Source: Streptomonospora alba | Lineage (GTDB): Bacteria > Actinomycetota > Actinomycetes > Streptosporangiales > Streptosporangiaceae | Direction: 5' to 3' | DNA: 64,000 nucleotides | Assembly: GCF_000826685.1 (NCBI RefSeq) | Contig: NZ_JROO01000030.1 | Span: forward strand, 1 to 64,000 | Part shown: piece by piece, positions 37,631-48,350 of the stretch | Position numbering within the stretch: position 1 is the stretch's first letter | How the letters are laid out: the number at the start of each line of letters is the position of its first letter | Position numbers and translations under genes: made by a program | The notes under the pieces: model-generated | Databases searched by the model: none | What the model was told of the DNA's origin: nothing | What the model saw: the letters and a program-made list of their open reading frames with translations, nothing else

Positions 37631-38212
37631 ATGGCTTATCCCCCCAGGGCGATACGTATTCCGCTCGTCGCTGTCGTCGGCGTGCTCCTCCTCACGGGCT
37701 GCGGGCTGTTCGGCGGTGGGGAGAACGGCGCGGACGGCGGCGGAAACGCGGGCGGGGCCCAGGATCCGGTGAACGCCGGCCAAGTCGAGCCCGGCGAGAG
37801 CGAGTCCCGCGAGACCCTCGCCAGCCAGGACATCAGCGCCAGCGGCGCGGACATGCACATCGCGATTCACGAACTGGCCCGCCGCGGGGAGACCGTCGAA
37901 CTCACCCTCTCCGTCACCCGCACCAACGACAGCGGCAGCGACCCCAACCTGGCGTTTCTGACTCCGCCCTCCGTGCTCGACGACGAGTTGTCGACCGTGG
38001 AACTGATCGACCCGGGCAACGCGAAGGTGCACACCGTCGCCCGCGACGGGGACGACCGCTGCGTATGCTCCTCGGGTCTCAAGGGCATCACGCTGTACCC
38101 GGACGACTCCGCGCTGCTGAGTGCGACCTTCGCGGCCCCTCCGGAGGGCGTCGAGACGATGGGCGTGCGCATCCCCCGCGCCGGGACCTTCAACGATGTC
38201 CCGCTCAGCTAG
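37631..38212 (+). CDS. Predicted lipoprotein
   Basis: Exported 193-aa protein. A short basic n-region and hydrophobic stretch end in the lipobox LLTGC (cysteine near residue 23), followed by a Gly/Asn-rich tether and a beta-rich domain with VELTLSVTRTN and one further cysteine pair (RCVCSS). No family is recognised. ATG 37631 or GTG 37622 can start it. It overlaps the OmpA-like gene by 17 bp, suggesting one operon. Confidence 0.8.
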   Translation: MAYPPRAIRIPLVAVVGVLLLTGCGLFGGGENGADGGGNAGGAQDPVNAGQVEPGESESRETLASQDISASGADMHIAIHELARRGETVELTLSVTRTNDSGSDPNLAFLTPPSVLDDELSTVELIDPGNAKVHTVARDGDDRCVCSSGLKGITLYPDDSALLSATFAAPPEGVETMGVRIPRAGTFNDVPLS

Positions 38213-38798
38213 CGCCGCGGCCGCGGCCGGCGCTCTCGCTGCGGCGCTCGCCGCCGTCCCGGCTTCGGCCGCCGCGGAGGAGTACGTACCCGAGCAGGCG
38301 GGCACCGAGGTCGACTCCGCCCCGGTCCGCGACCTCACCCTCCCCGCTCAGGACCTCGCGGCGGGCGTGGACGAGCTCACCTTGAGCACGTCCACCGAGG
38401 ACGGCTCCATGACCGACTCCGAGAACGCCGAGGAGCGGATCGTCACTCTGGACGCCGACGTCCTCTTCGCGTTCGACGAGGCCGAACTCAGCGGCGACGC
38501 CCAGCAGACGCTGGAGGACACCGCCGAGATCCTTCAGGACGATGCGCCGGGCAGGACGGTCAGCGTCGACGGCTACACCGATTCCAAGGGCGAGGAGTCC
38601 TACAACCGCTCCCTGTCCGAGGACCGGGCCGAGGCGGTCGAGCAAGAGCTCGCCTCGCTGATCGAGGGCGCCGACATCACCTTCGAGACGGCCGGGCACG
38701 GTTCGGCGGACACGGTGGCGCCCAACGAGGTCGACGGCGAGGACAACCCGGACGGGCGCGCCGAGAACCGCCGTGTGGAGATCTCCTTCGCCCGCTGA
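38196..38798 (+). CDS. OmpA-family (peptidoglycan-binding) exported protein
   Basis: Exported 200-aa protein with an Ala-rich signal peptide ending near SAAAEE. The C-terminal OmpA-like domain (about 85-200) contains FAFDEAELSGDAQ, VDGYTDSKG, SLSEDRAEAV and NRRVEISF, the block that binds diaminopimelate in peptidoglycan. The start at ATG 38196 lies inside the end of the lipoprotein gene, so the two are coupled; together they may form a cell-envelope pair. Confidence 0.9.
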   Translation: MSRSASAAAAAGALAAALAAVPASAAAEEYVPEQAGTEVDSAPVRDLTLPAQDLAAGVDELTLSTSTEDGSMTDSENAEERIVTLDADVLFAFDEAELSGDAQQTLEDTAEILQDDAPGRTVSVDGYTDSKGEESYNRSLSEDRAEAVEQELASLIEGADITFETAGHGSADTVAPNEVDGEDNPDGRAENRRVEISFAR

Positions 38799-38927
38799 CC
38801 TGGCCCCCGGAACCCGCCGGGTTTTCCACAGGGTGTGGATGTCCGGCACCGCGTGCGGGATGAGTAGCATGCGCTCCGGGCCGCCGGGCACGGCGGCCCG
38901 GGGTCGTCGGGCACCGGAGGCAGCAGC

Positions 38928-39338
38928 GTGGTCCAACAGCAATCCGCGTCGCCCTACCTGTGGGCGCTGCGCATCACCGCCCTGATTCAGGCGGCGCTGA
39001 TCGCGGTGGAGTTCCTCACTGCGGGCCACCTGCTGATGCAGGAGCTACTGGGGGAGGAACTCTCGGCACTGCCGCTGCATGCGGGTACGGCCCTCGCGGT
39101 GCACGTCGCAGGCGGTGCGCAGGTGCTGGCCGCGGTCCTGCTCATGCGCCCGGGCAACGGCCCCGCCTGGCCCGCCGTCGTCAGCGCCGCGGCCTTCGGC
39201 ACCGGCTTCGCCCAGGCCTACTTCGGCAGCCACGTCATGCTCGCCCTGCATGTGCCCGCAGCGCTGCTGCTGGTGGTCCTCGTCATGATCGTCCTCGTCG
39301 GCTCCTGGCTCCGCCCGCTGCGGGATTCCCGGGTGTGA
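38928..39338 (+). CDS. Small four-helix membrane protein
   Basis: Membrane protein of 136 aa with four hydrophobic segments, conserved-looking histidines in LPLHAGTALAVHVAGG and MLALHVPA, and a short basic C-terminus. Function unknown. GTG 38928 follows GGAGGCAGCAGC. Confidence 0.78.
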   Translation: MVQQQSASPYLWALRITALIQAALIAVEFLTAGHLLMQELLGEELSALPLHAGTALAVHVAGGAQVLAAVLLMRPGNGPAWPAVVSAAAFGTGFAQAYFGSHVMLALHVPAALLLVVLVMIVLVGSWLRPLRDSRV

Positions 39339-39469
39339 TTCCCTTCGGTGCACCCGTCGGCGCAGGTCAGCCGCCGCCGCGGCGGCTCGGGGGAGCGCGC
39401 GGCGCCCGTGTGATCCCGTAGGGGCGCGGGTAGCGGCTCACCCGCCGCACGACACCCAAGGAGAGTCCT

Positions 39470-39640
39470 ATGACGATGCCCGAGGAGTCCGGAAAGAAGA
39501 CTCAGGACACCGACCAGCTCCTTCCGGACGAGAAAGACGAGAGCGAGCGGGGGCCCGACACTCGGCGGGAGATCGAGGCCGAGCTGGAGGACGCGATGGA
39601 GCAGACCGGCACCGAGCGCGACGACTTCGAGGAGAGCTGA
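39470..39640 (+). CDS. Small acidic protein
   Basis: Highly charged 56-aa protein rich in Glu and Asp, without cysteines or hydrophobic segment; probably disordered. It is supported by a strong AAGGAGAG site 5 bp before ATG 39470, GC3-rich codons and the terminator directly after it. Function unknown; such acidic small proteins are common in halotolerant actinomycetes. Confidence 0.72.
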   Translation: MTMPEESGKKTQDTDQLLPDEKDESERGPDTRREIEAELEDAMEQTGTERDDFEES

Positions 39641-39676
39641 CCGGGGCCTGTCCCGCTCGGTTGTACCGCACACGCG

Positions 39677-39713
39677 GATGTGGGGAGGGCGCGGACCGCG
39701 CCCTCCCCACATC
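39677..39713. terminator. Strong bidirectional terminator
   Basis: A perfect 18-bp inverted repeat beginning GATGTGGGGAGGGCGCGG around a single central base separates the rightward 56-aa gene from the leftward cellulase gene. Confidence 0.8.
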
Positions 39714-39748
39714 TCTGCGGAACCTGTGCCCCCGCGGGCGGGTATCGG

Positions 39749-41668
<1,920 letters not shown>

Positions 41669-42319
41669 TCACCGCAGCTGCGGGCTCTCCTGCAGCCGCA
41701 CGATGCGGGAGCAGTTCTCGCGGGTGGGTTTGACGATCTCCCCGTTGGCGCGGTCGCTGCGCCGCACCCATTCCCGTGCGTCCTCGGGGGTGCGGCCGCC
41801 GTCGAGCTGGCGCTGGATCAGCCGGGCTTCCCTGATCTCGTCGTCGGCCTCGACGTACCAGATGTCGGTCATCAGCGCGCGGACCTCGCGCCACAGCGGG
41901 GAGTCCTCGGCGAGGTAGTTGCCCTCGGTCACCACCAGGCGGACGCCGGGAGCGATCGCCAGCCGGGCCGCGATGGGCTCGTCGAGGGTGCGGTCGAAGT
42001 CCGGCGCGTACACAGAGCTGGCGCCCACGGAGTGCAGGCGGCGCAGCAGCGCCAGGTAGCCGCGCACGTCGAAGGTGTCGGGTGCCCCTTTGCGATCGCG
42101 GCGGCCGAGCCGGTCGAGCTGCGCGTTGGACAGGTGGAACCCGTCCATCGGCAGATACGCCGCAGCGCCCCGCCCCAGCCCTTCGCAGACCTCGTGCACC
42201 AGGTACCGCGCCAGTGCCGACTTGCCGGCCCCCGGCGGGCCGGCGAGTCCCAGAAACTCCCGCGACGCGGCCCGTGTCGCCATCCCCTGCGCCTCGGCGG
42301 CCAGTTCCTCCAGCAGCAT
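41669..42319 (-). CDS. P-loop nucleoside/pantothenate kinase-like protein
   Basis: Protein of 216 aa. It has Walker A GPPGAGKSA near residue 27, the phosphoribulokinase/CoaA-type PMDGFHLSN segment, TFDVRGYLALLRRL and EGNYLAED, all typical of the uridine kinase/pantothenate kinase superfamily (often annotated as nucleoside/nucleotide kinase). It phosphorylates an unidentified small molecule or sugar (fructose-type YggC relatives). ATG 42319 has only a weak ribosome site. Confidence 0.85.
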   Translation of the reverse strand: MLLEELAAEAQGMATRAASREFLGLAGPPGAGKSALARYLVHEVCEGLGRGAAAYLPMDGFHLSNAQLDRLGRRDRKGAPDTFDVRGYLALLRRLHSVGASSVYAPDFDRTLDEPIAARLAIAPGVRLVVTEGNYLAEDSPLWREVRALMTDIWYVEADDEIREARLIQRQLDGGRTPEDAREWVRRSDRANGEIVKPTRENCSRIVRLQESPQLR

Positions 42320-42443
42320 GCCACCCACTCTAAGCACAGCCGCCCGGAGCGGCGGGCCGACCGGCGCGGCGGTCGCCTGGGCGGCAGCGCTGCGGCCGCG
42401 ATCCTTTTCGCCCCCTGACGCATGACCGCGGGCGGCGGTGTCA

Positions 42444-42602
42444 ATGGAAGGAGCGTCGTGCCGGGCCGTGCCGAAGGTGGACCGCGGCCGCGGGCGGCGC
42501 TACGACGCGTTCGTCCATGACGACCGCACCAACGGGCCGACACCGCTGCGCCGAACCGATGCGGCTCCGCGCGAGCCCGATACCCACTCCAGCGGCGTGT
42601 GA
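42444..42602 (+). CDS. Possible 52-aa protein
   Basis: Open frame of 52 codons, basic then acidic (RGRGRRYDAFVHDDRTNGPT), with moderately GC-rich third positions but only a weak ribosome site. No family. It could be noncoding; it fills part of the 340-bp gap before the next gene. Confidence 0.3.
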   Translation: MEGASCRAVPKVDRGRGRRYDAFVHDDRTNGPTPLRRTDAAPREPDTHSSGV

Positions 42603-42680
42603 GGTGAACCGCTCGCCGAAGGGGGCGCGCACCCGTATCGCGGCCGTCGCAGCGGGTAGCGGCGCGTGCAGGAGGAACCG

Positions 42681-42935
42681 ATGATACGTCGCCGACAGAA
42701 CAAGCCCCCCAAAGGCAGCCTCGAACGCCCCTACAGCGCGTTGAACCTGCGTCTGGTCCTGGCCGCACTGGGCATCGCCCTCTGCGTCGGCCTGGGCGCG
42801 ACCGCGTGGGCGATCGACTTCACCGTCCTGGCGATCGTCCTGTGGGCGCTCGCGGTCGTGGGCGTGATCGACATCGTCGTCGTCCTGCGGCGGCGCCGGC
42901 AGCGGGGACCGGGCCACGACTCGCTGTTCGAGTGA
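42681..42935 (+). CDS. Small two-helix membrane protein, DUF6343-like
   Basis: Protein of 84 aa: a basic N-terminus, SALNLRLVLAALG opening the first membrane helix, a second helix, and a basic C-terminal tail. The layout resembles small actinobacterial DUF6343 proteins of unknown role, by memory only. ATG 42681 follows a strong GGAGGA. Confidence 0.72.
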   Translation: MIRRRQNKPPKGSLERPYSALNLRLVLAALGIALCVGLGATAWAIDFTVLAIVLWALAVVGVIDIVVVLRRRRQRGPGHDSLFE

Positions 42936-43347
42936 CTCGCTCCGGCCCGTCGTCCGTGCGTGCCGATGAGCGCACGTCATACTCGCAGGACCGGAGCGCC
43001 ACGACGGGCGGTGGCGCGGGTACGAATCGGGTAATTCGGCCCCGGTTGGTCGGTGCGCCTACGGAAGTGCGCCCGTGTACCCGGTATGGCCCGCCGGGGC
43101 TGTCTATCGCGCGGATTCTGCCGGATCCGGCCCGGGATCGTGGCGAAACCCGCGCGATGGACGTGCCGGTCCGCCCGCGGGACCGCGAGCGGACCGGTCC
43201 TCCCACGCGCTCCCGCCGGGCACCCGCGGAACGGCTGTGTTTCCCGCCGCCCGGTCGGCCCGCACCGCACCGCCCCCGGCGGCACGGTGGGGGTCGGCGG
43301 GGACGGAGCGGCGCTGTCGATCCGCGGGCGCCTCAGCGCGGTGGGAA
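42936..43347. other. Intergenic region without recognised content
   Basis: About 410 bp between a rightward small gene and the convergent amidase gene. Frames on both strands are Arg/Pro/Gly-rich and lack ribosome sites. No RNA gene or repeat is seen. Confidence 0.5.
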
Positions 43348-44097
43348 TCAGTCCTGGTGGCGGGCCACAGCCTGCATCAGCTGGGCGTAGGCCCACCCGC
43401 TGACGCGGTCGCCCCACCCCTGTTTGGCCTCGCTACCCACACCGGCGCGGACCCGGCGCAGCGCCTCGGCGGTCTCGTCTCCGTACTCGCCGTCGGCCCC
43501 GTACCCGGGCAGGTCGCCGCCCGCCTTGAGGACCAGGGCCTGCAGTGCGACCACGTGCTCCTTCTTGCCCGTGGACTCGCCGTCGCCCTTGCGCAGGTTG
43601 ATCAGGGACATGTCGTCGTCTCCTCCGAGCCCGTCCGCGGGCATGCCGTTGTGGACCCAGGTGTGCAGGTTGTCGCCCGGGCAGCTGGTTTCGTTGACGT
43701 CGCGGTGGCCCTTGGGCTCCAGCCGCCGACCGGCGCGGGCGCCGGCTTCGTCGTAGAGCGCGCGGATGGCGGCCTTCGCGGCGGAGGTCGGACTGTCCTG
43801 GCCGATGTAGCAGACACCGATCCCCGAGGTGTTGTGGCTGATCGCGTGCGCGCCGACCATCTCCCACCCGCGCCCCTCATAGGCGTTTCCGGCGTCGTCG
43901 ACGAGCAGGTTGTAGCCGATGTCGGACCAGCCGCGGCCGTCCATGTGGAAGTCCTGGATTGAGCGGACCGTCTGCGTGGTGGGCCCGGCGGAGTGGTGGA
44001 CGACGAACTCCGTGCGGGCGTCCCACGAGACGTGGTCCCGGCCGCGCGGAGCGCGTGCCCCCCACTCCGACCGTTCGATGATGTGGACCTGTGACAT
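43348..44097 (-). CDS. N-acetylmuramoyl-L-alanine amidase (PGRP/T7 lysozyme type) with peptidoglycan-binding domain
   Basis: Peptidoglycan-cleaving zinc amidase of 249 aa. Zinc ligands are visible in VVHHSAG, KGHRDVNE and SCPGDN. WSDIGYNLLVDDAG and GVCYIGQD are further Amidase_2/PGRP blocks. The C-terminal 80 residues contain a peptidoglycan-binding-like repeat (VVALQALVLKAGGDLPGY...). No signal peptide is present, so export must use another route or the protein is an endolysin-like enzyme. ATG 44097 follows AAGG. Confidence 0.9.
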   Translation of the reverse strand: MSQVHIIERSEWGARAPRGRDHVSWDARTEFVVHHSAGPTTQTVRSIQDFHMDGRGWSDIGYNLLVDDAGNAYEGRGWEMVGAHAISHNTSGIGVCYIGQDSPTSAAKAAIRALYDEAGARAGRRLEPKGHRDVNETSCPGDNLHTWVHNGMPADGLGGDDDMSLINLRKGDGESTGKKEHVVALQALVLKAGGDLPGYGADGEYGDETAEALRRVRAGVGSEAKQGWGDRVSGWAYAQLMQAVARHQD

Positions 44098-44324
44098 GCG
44101 AAAACCTTGGCATTCCGCCGGGGGGCCGCGCACATGTTCCGGTGAAACCGCAGATGACGGGCGTCTGGACCGGGCCACCCGGTCGCGTGCGGGCCGCGGC
44201 GCCGCCGGGGCGCGCGGCGGCGCCGCCCTTCGTCTTCCACGCGGGCCGCGGGGATGCGAGCGGGGGGCCGGGCCCGGTGTGTGTAACCTTGCCCGCATCC
44301 CCCCACTTCATGAGGAGCCACACC

Positions 44325-44885
44325 ATGGACGACGAGGAACTGCGCCCGGACATCCATGCGGCGCGGGAGCGGATGAGTTACCGGCCGAGCTGGGAGATCC
44401 GCGCGCTTGCCGACCACCTCGGGGAAGGCGAGCAGGTCGCCCTCCTCGCGGGAGGGCGGTATGCCGAGGTCACAGGGCTGCTCGCCCTGACGAACCTGCG
44501 GCTGCTGTTCATCAGCGAGGCGTGGGGGCCCGGGGCCGCGGAGACGTTCCGCCTGCAGGAGATCTCGTCGGTGCAGTGGCAGAGCGGCATCATGTCGGGT
44601 GAGATCACCGTCCGCGCCTCCGGCGCCGAGGCCGGGATCGACAAGGTGATCAAGGAGGACGGCAAGGCGATGGCGGACGCGGTCGACAGCGCCATCGCGG
44701 GCGGGCCGCCGCCGTCGGGGCAGGCCGGCGCGCCCCCGCCGGCGAGTTTCGAGCAGTACCCGCCGCAACCGCAGGCGCCCGCCGATCCGCTGCCGCAGGT
44801 GCCCTCGTCCGAACTCGTGCGCACCCTGCGCGACCGCGGAGTCCTCACCCCCGACGAGTTCACGCACGTCATGGAGCGGCTGTAA
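44325..44885 (+). CDS. PH-like domain protein with C-terminal SHOCT motif
   Basis: Protein of 186 aa. The first 120 residues (LLAGGRYAEVTGLLALTNLRLLFI, ISSVQWQSGIMSGEITVRAS) fit bacterial pleckstrin-homology-like domains; a Pro/Gly/Ala linker follows; the end (SSELVRTLRDRGVLTPDEFTHVMERL region) is a SHOCT short helical motif. Likely a membrane- or protein-interaction module, no enzymatic residues. ATG 44325 follows GAGGAG. Confidence 0.8.
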   Translation: MDDEELRPDIHAARERMSYRPSWEIRALADHLGEGEQVALLAGGRYAEVTGLLALTNLRLLFISEAWGPGAAETFRLQEISSVQWQSGIMSGEITVRASGAEAGIDKVIKEDGKAMADAVDSAIAGGPPPSGQAGAPPPASFEQYPPQPQAPADPLPQVPSSELVRTLRDRGVLTPDEFTHVMERL

Positions 44886-44996
44886 GCGCGGCAGTTCCGC
44901 CCGGCACACCCGCTGCGTCCGCGCGCTGCGCGCCCTGGCCGCCAGATTCCGGGAGTGACAGCAGGAGACGACGTGCGCCGCCGGACCCTCCCGGAA

Positions 44997-45857
44997 TCAG
45001 GTGTAGGCGACTCCGGCGTGCTCCCAGATGAGGACCTGCGGGTCGGCCGGGCGGCGCTGGGGCTCCGTCCCGGGCGCCCGCCACGTCGAGCAGTCGACGG
45101 CGACCGCGGGAAAACCGTCGTTCTCCGCCGGTGAGACCAGGCGCATGCCCTCGAACGCCTGCGCCGCCTCCTCGGGAGCGCGCACCCGGCCCCACTCGGC
45201 ACCGGATGAGTGCACGCGGTCGGTGAAGGAGCGCGCCGCCTCCTCGTCGTCGGAGACGATGTGGCTGAAGACCAGGCAGGACCCGGGCGGCAACCGTTCG
45301 AAGTAGGCGCGGACGACGCCGAAGGGGTCCTTGGCGTCGGGGATGCAGTGCAGCAGTGACACCAGCATCACGCACACGGGTTCGTCGAAGTCGACGATGC
45401 GCCGTGTGGCCTCGTCGTCCAGCACCCGGTCGACGTCGCACAGGTCGGAGGTGATCACCGTCGTCGACTCGTTCTCGGCGAGCAGCGCCCGGCCGTGGGC
45501 GAGGACGATGGGATCGTTGTCGACGTAGACCACACCGGCATCGGGATGGTGGCGCTGTGCGATCTCATGGGTGTTCTCCATGGTCGGCAGGCCGGATCCG
45601 AGGTCGATGTACTGGCGCACCCCGGAGCGGGCGACATAGTCGACGGCACGCGACAGGTAGGCGCGGTTGGCGCGGGCCATCGCGAAGGTCCCCGGTACCA
45701 GTTCCTCCAGCGCGATGGCGGCTTCGCGGTCCACTTCGAAGTTGTCCTTGCCGCCGATCCCGGCGTCGTACATCCGCGCGATGGAAGGGCGGGTCAGATC
45801 GATCTCGGGAGGAAAGGGCGCGGCCGAATCGGCGGCGGCGGAGTCGCTGTCGTGCAT
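44997..45857 (-). CDS. SAM-dependent methyltransferase (Methyltransf_19/DUF574 type)
   Basis: Actinobacterial methyltransferase of 286 aa. IDLTRPSIARMYDAGIGGKDNF is the family N-terminal signature; QYIDLGSGLPTMENTHEIAQ is the SAM-binding loop and VVYVDNDPIV follows. Members are numerous in Streptomyces-like genomes and often lie near regulators, but substrates are unknown. ATG 45857 follows GGGAGA. Confidence 0.88.
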   Translation of the reverse strand: MHDSDSAAADSAAPFPPEIDLTRPSIARMYDAGIGGKDNFEVDREAAIALEELVPGTFAMARANRAYLSRAVDYVARSGVRQYIDLGSGLPTMENTHEIAQRHHPDAGVVYVDNDPIVLAHGRALLAENESTTVITSDLCDVDRVLDDEATRRIVDFDEPVCVMLVSLLHCIPDAKDPFGVVRAYFERLPPGSCLVFSHIVSDDEEAARSFTDRVHSSGAEWGRVRAPEEAAQAFEGMRLVSPAENDGFPAVAVDCSTWRAPGTEPQRRPADPQVLIWEHAGVAYT

Positions 45858-46278
45858 GCGGTGGTCTCCCTGTGCAGAGGGGCGAGGGCGGACGGTTCGT
45901 GCTTGATCCGCAGGCAGGCATCCGGCGCCGCGGTGAGAGGGGCGACGCCGCCGGAGCAGCCAGTGTATCGGCGCGATCGTCCGCACACAGGGCGAAGCGG
46001 CGCTCCGAGCGGGGATGCCGGATGCGGCTGCAGTCGTCGCCGGGAAATACCCGTCGTCGGCCTTCGAGGCCAGGCGACGCCGCCCGCTCCACCCCGGTGC
46101 TCCCGATCCGCCAGGACCTCGCGGGCACGGGCATGGGAGTCGAGGAAGCGGAAACGGCGACGAAGCCGTTCCGCTGACGCGTGCGCCCCGAAACGGCGGC
46201 CATGGCCCGGCGGATGTTTGCCGCCGTCCGGGACCGGTAGTGATCGGGGAACGGGACGCAGTGCCGAGAGGGGTTTCC
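45858..46278. other. Intergenic region without recognised content
   Basis: About 420 bp between two divergent genes. Frames are antisense-like and unsupported. It must contain promoters for both genes, but I cannot place them with confidence. Confidence 0.45.
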
Positions 46279-46725
46279 ATGCTGATCCGACCGGCCTTGC
46301 AGGGCGCAGTGGCGGGAGCACTCGCGACCGGGGCGATGACGACGGTTTTCGAGGCGGGGAGCCGCCAGGCGTCGCACCGGCACCCGCCCAAGCACATGGT
46401 TCGAGCCCACCTGCCCGGCCGGGGCCGCTCCGAGAAGCCCCGCACCGGTGAGAACGCGGCTACGGGGGCGGCTCACCTGGGCTTCGGAATCGCAACGGGA
46501 GCCCTTTTCGGAACCGTTACCGGGCGCCGCAGGCCGGCCCGGAGCCTGGGGGTCGCCTACGCGCTCGCCGTCATGTTCGTCGGCTACCAGGGCTGGGCTC
46601 CCAAGGTCGGCGCCCTTCCGCCACTGACGCAGGACAGCCCCGGCCGCACGACCACCCTCGCGGCAGCACACGTCGTCTACGGCTGGACACTGGCATCCAC
46701 GCTTCGCCGCATGCGCCGCCCGTAG
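46279..46725 (+). CDS. Small membrane protein of unknown function
   Basis: Protein of 148 aa with three or four weakly hydrophobic helices (AGALATGAMTTVFEAG, GFGIATGALFGTVTG, AYALAVMFVGYQGWAP) and an exposed basic region. No known family; it resembles YagU-like small membrane proteins. ATG 46279 follows GAGAGGGG. Confidence 0.72.
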   Translation: MLIRPALQGAVAGALATGAMTTVFEAGSRQASHRHPPKHMVRAHLPGRGRSEKPRTGENAATGAAHLGFGIATGALFGTVTGRRRPARSLGVAYALAVMFVGYQGWAPKVGALPPLTQDSPGRTTTLAAAHVVYGWTLASTLRRMRRP

Positions 46726-46771
46726 GCTCCGCGGGAACGCAGCCCGGAACCCGTGTACCGGGATGCAGCGG

Positions 46772-47047
46772 TCAGCGCTCGCGCGGAGCCCATATGGCGG
46801 GTGAGGCCTCTTCCTCCGGCAGGTCCGGAGAGGCCCGGTGGTACCGCAGCACGTGGGCGATGCCCCAGACGGCGAACAGGGACATGCTGACAATGGGCCC
46901 CCAGTGGAGGATCTCCACCTTCGAGCCGTCGAGCCACAGGCGCACGGTGACGCTCGCGTGCCACAGGGCGACGGTCGTGGTGAGGACCACCATGGCCCAG
47001 ACACCGGCGTACTCGCCTCTGGTGGTGATCCGCCGTTTCGGCGCCAC
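46772..47047 (-). CDS. Small two-helix membrane protein
   Basis: Membrane protein of 91 aa with two helices (WAMVVLTTTVALWH and GPIVSMSLFAVWGIAHVL) and an acidic C-terminal tail. GTG 47047 follows AAGGAGG. Function unknown. A paralogous but amber-interrupted gene lies at 48351-48596. Confidence 0.8.
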   Translation of the reverse strand: MAPKRRITTRGEYAGVWAMVVLTTTVALWHASVTVRLWLDGSKVEILHWGPIVSMSLFAVWGIAHVLRYHRASPDLPEEEASPAIWAPRER

Positions 47048-47215
47048 GGGGCCTCCTTACCGCCGGGGGCGTCGAGTGCCTACCCGACCACACCGGAGCG
47101 ACGCCCGGTGCGGCCGGCACCCCTCCCGCGAACCGGCAGAGGCGGACCCGTCGAGCGGGGTCCGCCGGTGTGGCTGGGCGTTGATCCGCTGAACTGCGAT
47201 TGAGGAGCTGTGCGG

Positions 47216-47689
47216 TCACCGCGGGGTGAGTCGGATCACCGGGTATCGGCGGTCGGACTTGGCTTGGTACTTCTCGTATCGGGGCTGGGCGGCGGTGATG
47301 CGCTGCCACGCCTGCTCGCGGTCCGCGCCGTCGAGCCGGTGCGGCGTCACCGGGACGGCGCCGCGGCCGGGCATTTCGATCGACGCCCGGTCGGGGTGCG
47401 CCATCAGGTTGGCGTGCCAGTCCGGGTGCCGACTCCCGCCGCCCGACGCGACGATCAACCAGGCGTCGTCGCTGTCGGCGAACCACGCCAGGGGCGTCTG
47501 GCGCGGCTGTTCGCTGCGGCGGCCCACCGTGTTCAGGATCAGCACGTCCATGCCCATGAAGTGGCCGCGGCCGCTCTGGACCTTGCGGGCCATCCTGGCG
47601 TTCATCTTCCGCTGTATCCACCGAGAGACCGGTCCCGGCGTACCGGGCTTGCGTCCTCCGCGGCCGCTTTCCTGCTGCTCGTGTGTCAT
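47216..47689 (-). CDS. F420-dependent nitroreductase-family (Ddn-like) protein
   Basis: Split-barrel deazaflavin-dependent reductase of 157 aa. RKVQSGRGHFMGMDVLILNTVGRRS, PLAWFADSDDAWLIVASGGG and HPDWHANLMAHPD are typical blocks of the family, whose Mycobacterium member Ddn activates nitroimidazoles. It probably reduces quinones or other electrophiles. ATG 47689 follows GGAGG. Confidence 0.88.
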   Translation of the reverse strand: MTHEQQESGRGGRKPGTPGPVSRWIQRKMNARMARKVQSGRGHFMGMDVLILNTVGRRSEQPRQTPLAWFADSDDAWLIVASGGGSRHPDWHANLMAHPDRASIEMPGRGAVPVTPHRLDGADREQAWQRITAAQPRYEKYQAKSDRRYPVIRLTPR

Positions 47690-47760
47690 GCCTTGCCTCC
47701 AGTCGGTCCATCCCTCTCGCGGCACCGGGCGGCGCCGCGCAGCGCTCGAACGGCCGAGCG

Positions 47761-48171
47761 CTATGCTCCGGTCGTCTGCTGGATCCGCACCGTTTTGCCC
47801 GAGGGATCGCGGAATGCGGAGTCGCGGACGCCCCACGGGCGGTCGACGGGCTCCTGCAGCACCTCGGCTCCGGAGGACTTCACCCGCTCGAAGGCCGCGC
47901 CGACATCGTCGGTGCTGAAGACGACCTGCGGCAGGAGACCCTGGGTGAGCAGTTCCTGCAGGGCGTCGCCGTCGGCCTCGGAACGGCCGGCGCGCGGTAC
48001 GGAGAGCACGTATTCCAGGCCCGGCCGGGTCGCGCTGCCGGGAGTCGCCCAGCGGTTCACGCCTGCCCCGACGTCCGAGCGTTGCTCGAGTCCGAGCGTG
48101 TCGGGGTAGAAGGCGAGCGATTCGTCCACGTCGGTGACGGTGATGTTGCAGTACCTGAGCTCCAGTTTCAT
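47761..48171 (-). CDS. VOC-family (glyoxalase-like) protein
   Basis: Vicinal-oxygen-chelate fold protein of 136 aa made of two beta-alpha-beta-beta-beta repeats: LELRYCNITVTDVDESLAFY opens the first, VVFSTDDVGAAFERVKSSG the second, and DPSGKTVRIQQ ends it. Possible role in detoxification or antibiotic resistance; metal ligands cannot be assigned firmly. The ribosome site is weak. Confidence 0.85.
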   Translation of the reverse strand: MKLELRYCNITVTDVDESLAFYPDTLGLEQRSDVGAGVNRWATPGSATRPGLEYVLSVPRAGRSEADGDALQELLTQGLLPQVVFSTDDVGAAFERVKSSGAEVLQEPVDRPWGVRDSAFRDPSGKTVRIQQTTGA

Positions 48172-48350
48172 GCCACTGACGCTAGGCGGCGGCGGTGCGC
48201 GGCCGCTTCTCGATTCCTGACCGGTCCGGAGCGTGTCCCCTCATACCCCGCTCACCGGCCGGGGCCGCAGCGGTCGACGACCTCGCGATCACCACGCCGT
48301 GCCGTCCTCCGGCGGACGCATGCCGACCTGGCCGACCGGCTCCGGGGCGC

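Noticed and set aside
38822-38842. Pair of DnaA-box-like words (TTTTCCACA and, inverted, ACATCCACA)
   Set aside because: Neither fits the actinobacterial TTGTCCACA consensus well and no other boxes cluster here; no origin is implied.
44945-44998. Inverted repeat GATTCCGGGAG near the methyltransferase end
   Set aside because: The 32-nt loop and overlap with the stop codon make it a poor terminator candidate.
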